In this document: one piece after another, positions 55,413 to 62,834 of the stretch
Position numbering within the stretch: the first letter of the stretch is position 1
Layout: each line of letters begins with the position of its first letter
DNA from: Aureispira anguillae
GTDB lineage: Bacteria; Bacteroidota; Bacteroidia; Chitinophagales; Saprospiraceae
Reading direction: 5' to 3'
NCBI RefSeq assembly: GCF_026000115.1
Contig: NZ_AP026867.1
Location: 5,196,001 to 5,260,000 of the forward strand
DNA length: 64,000 bases
Notes under the pieces: model-generated
Told to the model about the DNA's origin: nothing
What the model saw: only the letters and a program-made list of their open reading frames with translations
Database searches by the model: none
Made by a program: the position numbers and the translations under genes

Positions 55413-55671
55413 GGTTCTTTGACAAATTGTGTGAAATCGTAAACTACCTTGCCTGCTTATTACTACTTTTGTTATAAGTCCTAAGTCGTATGTCCTGTAT
55501 TTACAGGAACTAAGCATACGACTTAGGACTTATAACTTTCTACTAAACCACATAAACGTAGTGCACGAGCAGTTTGATATGGTGTACCAACAGGGATGCC
55601 TAGCAGCGAAGCTAAAAAGTAGTTAAAAGCTTACCTTTTTTAGTGTTTACCTCACGATTTGTCAAAGAACC
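55413..55671. mobile_element. Non-autonomous element, family 2, intact (259 bp)
   Basis: Both ends are visible: GGTTCTTTGACAAAT (55413-55427) and its exact complement ATTTGTCAAAGAACC (55657-55671), a perfect 15-bp terminal inverted repeat. Eight identical bases, CTAATTTT, flank it at 55405-55412 and 55672-55679. The end sequence (GGNTCTTTG...) and the 8-bp duplication resemble those described for the ISL3 family, so an ISL3-type transposase elsewhere may mobilise it. It has no ORF; it holds a large hairpin and the motif CAGCGAAGCTAA. The other copy in the window is at 43780-44042. Confidence 0.88.
55471..55536. repeat. Central hairpin of the family-2 element, copy B
   Basis: The 22-base arm at 55471-55492 (beginning GTTATAAGTCCTAAG) pairs perfectly with 55515-55536 (ending CTTAGGACTTATAAC). 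The 22-nt loop contains TCCTGTA / TACAGGA. The arms differ from copy A while remaining complementary, and the loop is reverse-complemented relative to copy A. Confidence 0.88.
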
Positions 55672-55883
55672 CTAATTTTTAAACATTTCATCCTCTACAA
55701 AGGTAATTATTATATTTAAATAGTGCCTAGTTCCCTCCTATCTAAATTAGCCTCTTATTATAAGAGTGCCCCTTTAATCTTTTATGGTACAAGTTGGCAT
55801 CTATTTTGAACAATCCCTAACAGACAATTTGTCCCCTTCTCCTTGCCCAATGCCTATATTTAGATCGCCTAATCCTTCTAATT

Positions 55884-57437
55884 ATGCTACATAAGATTTT
55901 AAATAGAATTTCATTTGGTCCAACCCCAGCAAGCCTTGCCAAACTAAATGCAATAGGACTAGAAGCCTATCTAGAAGAACAACTAGCTCCTAGCGAAGAA
56001 GAAGCACCAATATTGATCAAAAAAAAGGCTGCTTTCCGATTCAACAACAAAGATATTGGAGCCAAAGATCAAGGGTTTAACTACATCCATGCTTCTATTG
56101 AACAACTCTGGGAAATCGCCAAGGATGAAAAAACCTTAGCAAAAAAGGGACGCATCCCTGCTGCCGAAGTATTGATCGACACCTGTTTTAATGCCATTTA
56201 TAGCCAATGGCAACTTCGAGAAATTTTAGTTCACTTTTGGCACAATCACTTTAATGTTAGTATTAACGCAGATGAGCGTATTGCAGTTACGCTCCCGCTC
56301 TATGACCGTGATGTCATTCGAAAAAACTGCTTAGGCAACTTTCGTGACTTTCTAGAAGCGGTTGCCAAAAGCCAAGCCATGCTATTTTATCTAAATAATG
56401 CTTCTAGCCGAGCCAGTCCTGCCAATGAAAATTTTGCCAGAGAATTATTTGAATTGCATACGCTTGGCGAGGAGAACTATTGGAATCATTTGTACAACAA
56501 ATGGCGAGAAGTACCTGGTGCAACAGCAGGAAAGGCAGAAGGGTATATTGATGAAGATATTTATGAAGCGGCACGGGCTTTCACGGGGTGGACTGTTGCC
56601 GATGGAGCCTGGACAGAAGGAGGAGAAAAGCCCAATACAGGGGCATTTTTGTACCTTGAAGCTTGGCATGACAATTATCAAAAAAGAATTTTAGGGGTTG
56701 AATTCCAATCCAATCAAGCCCCTTTAGCCGATGGACAAAAGGTGTTGGATTTGTTAGCGTATCACAGGGGAACAGCTCAGTTCATCTGTACCAAACTATG
56801 TATCAAATTCATAGCTGACCATCCTCCCCAATCTATTGTTGACAAAGCCGTAAAAACATGGATGCAGCATCAACAATCGCCAGAACAAATCAAACAAGTG
56901 GTTCGAACCATCTTGCTCTCCGAAGAATTTAAGAATTCTTTGGGCTCAAAAGTTAAAAATCCTTTTGAGCTACTGATTTCAATGATTAGAGCCTTAGAAT
57001 TAGATTTTTCTCCCAACCTTAATCTACAGTGGATGCTTCAACAAATGGGCTATCATTTATTTACTTGGTCAACGCCTACTGGGCATCCCGACAAGGCTAC
57101 TTATTGGCTCAATAGTAGTATGCTGCTCAAACGCTGGAACCTTATGCCCACTATTTTGTTTGACGATTGGCATAAAATGGTTCGGTTTGATGCTGATGCC
57201 CTCCCCCCTTCAACAGTCAAAAGCAGTAAAGAAATCGTACAGTTTTGGCTACAAAAAATATTAGGCACTCAACACGGGTTTTCTCCTGCTCATCAACAAA
57301 AACTCATTGATATTTTATTGGTTGAGAACAAAACAGAGGACGATCCTCCACTCACCTATGGCAAAGAAGATCGAGCTTATCGTTTTGCGCATGTTATTTC
57401 ACTCATTCTTATGGCTCCTCAATTTCAATATCGATAA
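55884..57437 (+). CDS. DUF1800 domain-containing protein
   Basis: A member of the widespread DUF1800 family, function unknown. Conserved stretches are HKILNRISFGPTP at the start, REILVHFWHNHFNVS near residue 112, ENFARELFELHTLGEENY near 180, AARAFTGWTV, FICTKLCIKFIAD and the C-terminal ATYWLNSSMLLKRWN. No signal peptide is seen. Length 517 aa is usual. The DUF1501 gene starts 3 bp after its stop; the two families are almost always encoded together, so they presumably act as a pair in the cell envelope. Confidence 0.93.
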   Translation: MLHKILNRISFGPTPASLAKLNAIGLEAYLEEQLAPSEEEAPILIKKKAAFRFNNKDIGAKDQGFNYIHASIEQLWEIAKDEKTLAKKGRIPAAEVLIDTCFNAIYSQWQLREILVHFWHNHFNVSINADERIAVTLPLYDRDVIRKNCLGNFRDFLEAVAKSQAMLFYLNNASSRASPANENFARELFELHTLGEENYWNHLYNKWREVPGATAGKAEGYIDEDIYEAARAFTGWTVADGAWTEGGEKPNTGAFLYLEAWHDNYQKRILGVEFQSNQAPLADGQKVLDLLAYHRGTAQFICTKLCIKFIADHPPQSIVDKAVKTWMQHQQSPEQIKQVVRTILLSEEFKNSLGSKVKNPFELLISMIRALELDFSPNLNLQWMLQQMGYHLFTWSTPTGHPDKATYWLNSSMLLKRWNLMPTILFDDWHKMVRFDADALPPSTVKSSKEIVQFWLQKILGTQHGFSPAHQQKLIDILLVENKTEDDPPLTYGKEDRAYRFAHVISLILMAPQFQYR

Positions 57438-57440
57438 ATT

Positions 57441-58691
57441 ATGCATTTAAATAGAAGAAACTTTCTAAAGGGCTTGGGAAGTACAATAGCCTTGTCTGCC
57501 CTCCCCAATATTCAAAATTTTGCCTACCAACCACTTCTTTCCAATAATCCCAATGAAGAGATTCTTGTCTTTGTTTTTCTGAGAGGCGGCTGCGATGCCC
57601 TCAATTTTATTGCTCCAATGGGCAATCGCCATTATGCAGATGCAAGAATTAAAGAACTCAGGGTTCCAGAAAATGCTAATTTTACGCTCAAAAATGGATT
57701 GGATGGTCTAGACTTCAACATTCACCCTAAAGCCGCTGCTCTAAAAGAACTTTATGATAGCCAAGATTTGGCGGTTGTTCATGCAACAGGGCTGACCAAT
57801 GGTACACGCAGCCATTTTGAAGCCATGAATCTAATAGAGCAAGGATTAACGAAGAACCAAGGCAATGCCGTAGGCTGGATGACGCGTTATTTTGAAACCA
57901 TATCTCATAAAGGAGAACTACCTGCTGTGGCAATTGGTGGCAATGGCTTACCAACTTCCTTTTTGGGTTGTCAACAGGCTGCCTCGATTGATGATCTTGC
58001 CGATTTTAACGTTATTGGAGAGCCTATTATGCAAGAAGTTTTGAGGGAATTTTACAATGGAAATACGTTCTTAGACCAAACAGGACAACAAACATTGGCT
58101 ACCCTACAACACATTCAGAAAAAACTCAAAAAAAATAGCAAGGGCGAAGCGTTGGATTATCATCCAGCACATGACGTGGATTATCCCACAGAATGGTACA
58201 TCAAGAGTTTTAGCCAGTCGCTTAAAAATTTAGCTCGATTAATAAAAATGGATGTGGGTACTCATCTAGCCATGGTAGAATATGATGGTTGGGACCATCA
58301 CGAAAATCAAGCGTTTCGATTTCCTCAACACCTAGCAGGTTTTTCCAATGCTTTGGCTGCTTTTTATAACGATTTGAGCAACTATCATCAGCGCATGACC
58401 ATTGTAGTTATGAGTGAATTTGGTAGACGCCTAAAGTCCAACCGTAGTGGTGGCACAGATCATGGACATGGTGGATTGGCGCTTGTTTTGGGTGGAAATG
58501 TCAAAGGAGGAAAGATGTATGGTCAATGGCCAGGCTTGGCAACCCATGAATTAGATAAGAATGTAGATCTAGCAGTAAGCACTGATTATAGAACAATTTT
58601 AGGTGAAGTATTAAGCAAACGCCTGCAATCTAAAAAATTAGATTTCATCTTTCCTAATTTTGACCATCATCAAGCACTTGGTTTTTTATAA
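57441..58691 (+). CDS. DUF1501 domain-containing protein, Tat-exported
   Basis: The N-terminus MHLNRRNFLKGLGSTIALSA contains the twin-arginine motif RRNFLK, so the protein is exported folded. DUF1501 hallmarks are VFVFLRGGCDALNFIAPMG, MVEYDGWDHHENQ, VVMSEFGRRL, and GGTDHGHGGLALVLGG; the Asp/His clusters resemble the metal-binding core of sulfatases and alkaline phosphatases, to which the family is distantly related. It is cotranscribed with the DUF1800 gene (3 bp apart). It converges on the next gene with only one base between the stop codons. The biochemical role is unknown. Confidence 0.93.
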   Translation: MHLNRRNFLKGLGSTIALSALPNIQNFAYQPLLSNNPNEEILVFVFLRGGCDALNFIAPMGNRHYADARIKELRVPENANFTLKNGLDGLDFNIHPKAAALKELYDSQDLAVVHATGLTNGTRSHFEAMNLIEQGLTKNQGNAVGWMTRYFETISHKGELPAVAIGGNGLPTSFLGCQQAASIDDLADFNVIGEPIMQEVLREFYNGNTFLDQTGQQTLATLQHIQKKLKKNSKGEALDYHPAHDVDYPTEWYIKSFSQSLKNLARLIKMDVGTHLAMVEYDGWDHHENQAFRFPQHLAGFSNALAAFYNDLSNYHQRMTIVVMSEFGRRLKSNRSGGTDHGHGGLALVLGGNVKGGKMYGQWPGLATHELDKNVDLAVSTDYRTILGEVLSKRLQSKKLDFIFPNFDHHQALGFL

Positions 58692-58692
58692 A

Positions 58693-59571
58693 TTATTTTG
58701 GAGCCCGTTTATTTCTAAATTTATACAATGCTTTCCAAAAATAAATATTAGCCTTGACCAATACATAAAAACCAAAAGCAAAAGGGCGCAATAGGTTAAA
58801 AAAAATGCTCTTTCTTAAAGAAATTTCAGGAACAGAATAATTAAATAAACCATAATATAAATGCGTCTGGTATTCTAAGGTAACTTGATCGTCTTGTTCA
58901 AATTTTTCAAAAAGTTGTTGCAACTCAACTAATGTATTTGCTTTGGGAACTTGGTTGTTTTTTTCTAAACTTGTCAGATAATATTGTTCTAACATTGTCC
59001 AATTTAAACGCTGTTGGTTTCCAAAAATTTTTAAGGCAAATCCATGCTTATAAAAAGCATTCAATGCTTCTTCCTTAGGAATTTTTGAAATTCCCCCCTC
59101 ATTGGTGTAATGCATTTTTAGAAATTGGAGGTAAGCTTCTGTAAAAGATCCTTCTTTTTCATACAATTGATTTTGCAAAATCAAAACATAACTATTCAGC
59201 CTTAGAATTCGTTCAAATTCTACCCCCATACGAAGGCTGTCAAAACGACTAAAGGTTTCATCGATACACAAACAATCAATAGAGTCTTCCTCTATGTTCG
59301 TTAATTCAGGAATTGCATTAAGACTTAAAAAATTAGATACATTTTTCAGTTTATGATTCAAATAGTTATGGTATTCTGGATCTGAAGAGAGCGAACAAAC
59401 TAAATGCACATGCTTTTGAAGTAATTTACTCAACTGTCCATTATGCGTATGAACATCCATAACAACATACTTCTTGCCCAATTGTAATTCTGCCTTTAAA
59501 AACTCCAAGACAGCAAGCGGGTACTGTGGTGATAGTTCAAAAACGTTATCATAATAAATTTCAGCATTCAT
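58693..59571 (-). CDS. Methyltransferase-like protein (degenerate class I fold)
   Basis: The layout of a class I methyltransferase is visible but its motifs are poor: the usual glycine-rich motif I reads VVMDVHTHNGQLS, and IDCLCIDETFSRFD is at the motif II-like position; EFERILRLNSYVLILQNQ fits the region where many such enzymes have a glycine. SAM binding is therefore uncertain. The last ~45 residues are hydrophobic and basic (FAFGFYVLVKANIYFWKALY). It starts 11 bp downstream of the GT2 fusion gene, so it likely acts with it in making a cell-surface glycan. Confidence 0.7.
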   Translation of the reverse strand: MNAEIYYDNVFELSPQYPLAVLEFLKAELQLGKKYVVMDVHTHNGQLSKLLQKHVHLVCSLSSDPEYHNYLNHKLKNVSNFLSLNAIPELTNIEEDSIDCLCIDETFSRFDSLRMGVEFERILRLNSYVLILQNQLYEKEGSFTEAYLQFLKMHYTNEGGISKIPKEEALNAFYKHGFALKIFGNQQRLNWTMLEQYYLTSLEKNNQVPKANTLVELQQLFEKFEQDDQVTLEYQTHLYYGLFNYSVPEISLRKSIFFNLLRPFAFGFYVLVKANIYFWKALYKFRNKRAPK

Positions 59572-59582
59572 AAAATGTTTCC

Positions 59583-61577
59583 TTAATCATTAGTATTTGG
59601 GATATAAATTGGCAGCTTTTGACGACCTAACTTACGCCAAGCTTTACTTATTATGCTTAAATCCATATTACTTGAGTAATCCTTGGCATAAAACAAATTA
59701 ACTCGATGCAGTGTTTGTGGCTCTGTTGGCATTACCTCTAAGGTATCTAGAGGGGTCAAAACTGCTGTCAATAAGCTTGGCAAATTTTTGTTCTGAGGAC
59801 TGGGAGAATAACCTACCCAAGTTTTTCTGCGAAACAGAACAGCAACTATATTTTTTAAAAAACCAATTTTTCCTTGGACAAATACAAGTAGAATTGGCGA
59901 AAGCAGCAAGAAAATCAAGCTATAGACAATATCCAATACTTGCTTATTTCGTTGCTGAATAGAGTTCGCTATATTAAAACTAATATCAACAGCATATAAA
60001 TCGCCTGCGCTATTTTTGGAATTAGAACCAATAATATAAACACTATCTTCAGGAACAATTTTATAGGTCATTCCCGTTCCTAATTTGGTCATCCAATAAA
60101 TAATTTGTTCAAAACTAATGTCCTTACCACAAAAGATAAGTTCATTTACCTTATAAACGTGTACAAGTTCTTCAAGGTTTTGAACTTGCCCCAATAATTC
60201 ATCTAGATTAACTTCTTCATAAGGAGTAACCGTTCCAATAAAATTAATATTTACATGCGCTTGATACAACAAATTTAGTACACGTTGGCTCTCTTCGGGC
60301 TCTCCTACAATAATAACATTTCGTTGAATGGATTCGCTCCAGAACAGGGTATTATTTTGAAGTAAAGAAACAATACTTCGATTAAAATAGGCAGCTATTA
60401 TGGTCCACAATGCCCCTAATAAAATCAACATTCTAGAAGAACGTAACTCCTGTGGAAAAAAGGCATAAATAGAAGTAATGCACACCGTTCCGAGCAATAC
60501 CCCTGTCAAAACATGCCCCACTCTTGCATGCTTGTCATAGCCCCCTCTTAGATATACAGCAAAAAGCCACATAATAACATAAAAAGGGAAATTAAAATAA
60601 ATTAGCGTTGGATTGCTATCGTAATAATGGGCATCTTGAAAACGAATTTGTGCCCAAATATTCTTAATCGCCAACATCCCCCCATATACCACCAAAGTAT
60701 CCAAAACAAATAAAAAACCCTTTTTGGTAAAATTAGAAAGTAGGGTTAGAAAAGCTCTAAAATAGATGGCAAACTGAAGCATGATAACAAATAAGCCTGC
60801 CTTAGATCCTTGAAAATGCTTTTGGGTAAAAATAATCATGGCCTCATAAAAGGCCTTCACATAGTTTAGGCTTCCTTTTTTTGTGCTTTCTCCCTTATAA
60901 TGGATGATGGTTGTATCAGCATAATAGTAGTTTTTATAGCCTGCTTTTATCACTCTGTAAGACAAATCAATGTCTTCTCCATACATAAAAAAAGCTTCGT
61001 CCCAATAGCCAATCTGATCCAGTATAGCTCTTGGCATTAGCATAAAAGCCCCTGACAAAACATCAACTTCATGCGTCTGCTCTTTGTCTAAATAGCCTAA
61101 ATGATAATGATTAAAACGTTTAGACTTGGGGAATAACTTGGACAAGCCAAAAATTTTGTAGAAAGCAACAGCAGGGGAAGGAAACCCCCGTTTAGATTCA
61201 GGCAGAAAAACACCTGTTCCATCAATCATCTTAACCCCTAAACCACCTGCTTGGGGCTGCCTTTCCATAAAATCAATTGTTTTCTCGAAGGTATCTTCTC
61301 GAACAACAGTATCTGGATTTAGGAACAGGATATATTTTCCTTTTGCAATAGCAATTCCCTGATTATTAGCCGTTGCAAAGCCTGTATTTTGGGTATTGGC
61401 AATCAATTTAACCTCTGGAAACTTTGCCCTTACCAAATCCACAGAGTTATCTTTCGAATTATTGTCAACAACAATAACCTCTGTGCTTACCCGTTCAGCT
61501 GCTTTTCGGACAGACAATAGTGTTTGTTCCAAAAAATAAGGTACTTTATAGCTTACTATAATAACAGATAGCTTCAT
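59583..61577 (-). CDS. GT2 glycosyltransferase fused to a membrane and phosphoglycosyl-transferase-like tail
   Basis: Residues 1-240 are a GT-A family 2 domain: LSVIIVSYKVPYFLEQTLLS, VVVDNNSKDNS, NTGFATANNQGIA, FLNPDTVV (DXD-like site) and MYGEDIDLSYR. Residues ~260-410 have several membrane segments. Residues ~420-510 resemble the NAD-binding-type domain of polyprenyl glycosyl-phosphotransferases (RNVIIVGEPEESQRVLNLLY). The last ~120 residues begin like their catalytic part (QVLDIVYSLIFLLLSPILLV; TWVGYSP) but end before its catalytic residues. It may glycosylate a lipid-linked intermediate. The methyltransferase-like gene follows after 11 bp. Confidence 0.85.
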   Translation of the reverse strand: MKLSVIIVSYKVPYFLEQTLLSVRKAAERVSTEVIVVDNNSKDNSVDLVRAKFPEVKLIANTQNTGFATANNQGIAIAKGKYILFLNPDTVVREDTFEKTIDFMERQPQAGGLGVKMIDGTGVFLPESKRGFPSPAVAFYKIFGLSKLFPKSKRFNHYHLGYLDKEQTHEVDVLSGAFMLMPRAILDQIGYWDEAFFMYGEDIDLSYRVIKAGYKNYYYADTTIIHYKGESTKKGSLNYVKAFYEAMIIFTQKHFQGSKAGLFVIMLQFAIYFRAFLTLLSNFTKKGFLFVLDTLVVYGGMLAIKNIWAQIRFQDAHYYDSNPTLIYFNFPFYVIMWLFAVYLRGGYDKHARVGHVLTGVLLGTVCITSIYAFFPQELRSSRMLILLGALWTIIAAYFNRSIVSLLQNNTLFWSESIQRNVIIVGEPEESQRVLNLLYQAHVNINFIGTVTPYEEVNLDELLGQVQNLEELVHVYKVNELIFCGKDISFEQIIYWMTKLGTGMTYKIVPEDSVYIIGSNSKNSAGDLYAVDISFNIANSIQQRNKQVLDIVYSLIFLLLSPILLVFVQGKIGFLKNIVAVLFRRKTWVGYSPSPQNKNLPSLLTAVLTPLDTLEVMPTEPQTLHRVNLFYAKDYSSNMDLSIISKAWRKLGRQKLPIYIPNTND

Positions 61578-61733
61578 GCCAAATTGAGTCGTCGATAATT
61601 ATTTGTGGAGCGCTTTGAGATTGTTTCTATGAAGCTCCAAAGATACCAAAGAAATTGAGGATTATTGCATTTGTCCTACAAATTTGCGGAATAGATAGAT
61701 CGCTCTCATTCGTCTCTTTCTACTACATTTAAT

Positions 61734-62165
61734 TTAATTAGTCGTTGAATATTTTTCTAGCACCTGTAAATATTGGTTTTCTTTGGCGGTCATAAGCGTT
61801 TTATCTGCTGGAGATTTGTCTTTGTACCCCATTAGATGCAATAAGCCATGCACCATAACACGATACAACTCATGAGCAGCACTCACTCCAAAAGTCGTTG
61901 CATTCTCGTTGGTTCGCTCTACACTAATAAAAACATCCCCCTCAACAACTTCCTCGCTGTATTGAAAGGTAATAACATCCGTATAAGTATCATGATCAAG
62001 ATGCTCCACATTCATCTTATGCAAATAAGCATCACTGCAAAAAATATAGGTCAGCCCTCCCAAGGTCCAATTTTCATTTTTGATCACCCCTTTCAACCAG
62101 TTTTTGATTTTTTCTACTTCTGCCAATTCAAAATCAATATCTTCCGAATAAAATGTTAATTGCAT
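61734..62165 (-). CDS. ybeY: Endoribonuclease YbeY
   Basis: Metal-dependent RNase in 16S rRNA maturation and ribosome quality control. The core motif HGLLHLMGYKDKSPADK lies near residue 109; the first two zinc histidines are present, while the third (usually in GYDH) is replaced by Lys-Asp, as I recall being common in Bacteroidota. LNVEHLDHDTYTDVITFQY precedes it (MNVEHLDHDTYTDVITF). Length 143 aa is normal. It lies 105 bp downstream of the anti-sigma-like gene, separated by a terminator. Confidence 0.93.
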   Translation of the reverse strand: MQLTFYSEDIDFELAEVEKIKNWLKGVIKNENWTLGGLTYIFCSDAYLHKMNVEHLDHDTYTDVITFQYSEEVVEGDVFISVERTNENATTFGVSAAHELYRVMVHGLLHLMGYKDKSPADKTLMTAKENQYLQVLEKYSTTN

Positions 62166-62198
62166 TTTTACTATTTCACGTTGATTAATTCAAAAACA

Positions 62199-62229
62199 AT
62201 CCCGACTCAGTCCTATGCTCAGTCGGGAT
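62199..62229 (-). terminator. Rho-independent terminator on the minus strand
   Basis: ATCCCGACT (62199-62207) and AGTCGGGAT (62221-62229) pair perfectly over 9 bp; on the minus strand TGTTTTTG follows. It ends the gene at 62271-62678 before ybeY. Confidence 0.75.
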
Positions 62230-62270
62230 CAAAATACATTTATATAAGGTGTAAATATACACTTTCTATT

Positions 62271-62678
62271 TTATTGCAAAGAAAATTCTAGTGTGACTAA
62301 ACGCCCATCGTCACCAAAGGTAACAGCGTCAGAAAGCTGTCTCATCAAGAAAACACCTCTACCACCAGGAGTTAGGATGTTTTCTGGAGCCGTAGGATCA
62401 GGTAAACCATCGGGATCAAAGCCAGATCCTTCATCTTGGACGGTAAAGCAAATTTTTTGTTGCGAACAGTTGGTAGAAACAAATACTTTCTTTGCCGCTT
62501 TGGCACTATTCCCATGTATGATAGCATTACTTACTGCTTCTGTTAGCGTAATTAACATATTACCATATAACTCTTGATTGATCTCATATTTTTTAACCAC
62601 CTGAGTAACATAAGGTTCTACCTCTGCTATGTTTTTAGGATGAGATTCAAGTGTTAAGTTAAGTGCAAGTTCTGTCAT
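62271..62678 (-). CDS. Serine-kinase/anti-sigma-type ATPase-fold protein
   Basis: A second RsbW/SpoIIAB-like GHKL protein. The N-box is LITLTEAVSNAIIHGNSA near residue 43, the D-box FTVQDEGSGFDPDGLPDP near 82, and the G2 loop TPGGRGVFLMRQLSD near 105. Motifs are better conserved than in the protein at 53696-54121. Length 135 aa is typical. It probably regulates a sigma factor or a PP2C/STAS pathway encoded elsewhere. It lies downstream of the large DUF4175-like gene on the same strand, 156 bp away. Confidence 0.9.
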   Translation of the reverse strand: MTELALNLTLESHPKNIAEVEPYVTQVVKKYEINQELYGNMLITLTEAVSNAIIHGNSAKAAKKVFVSTNCSQQKICFTVQDEGSGFDPDGLPDPTAPENILTPGGRGVFLMRQLSDAVTFGDDGRLVTLEFSLQ

Positions 62679-62834
62679 TAGAAAATGTTGGTTTTTAGTT
62701 TTTTAATAATTAATGCTTCTTAGAATTTGTCTATAAACACACCAGCACAAAAATAGGGGAACTATTTAAAACTGGGGTAAATAAGATGCTTTTAAAGCTC
62801 CCTAATTCTTTAAAAGCAACTTTCTAATAAGCAT

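Larger units (their letters stand above)
55344..55883. other. Divergent intergenic region containing a family-2 element
   Basis: It separates the lipoprotein gene from the DUF1800 gene. Positions 55413-55671 are the intact mobile element listed separately, inserted 70 bp upstream of the lipoprotein start. The remaining ~200 bp before 55884 are AT-rich with no recognised feature and should hold the DUF1800/DUF1501 promoter. Confidence 0.6.
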
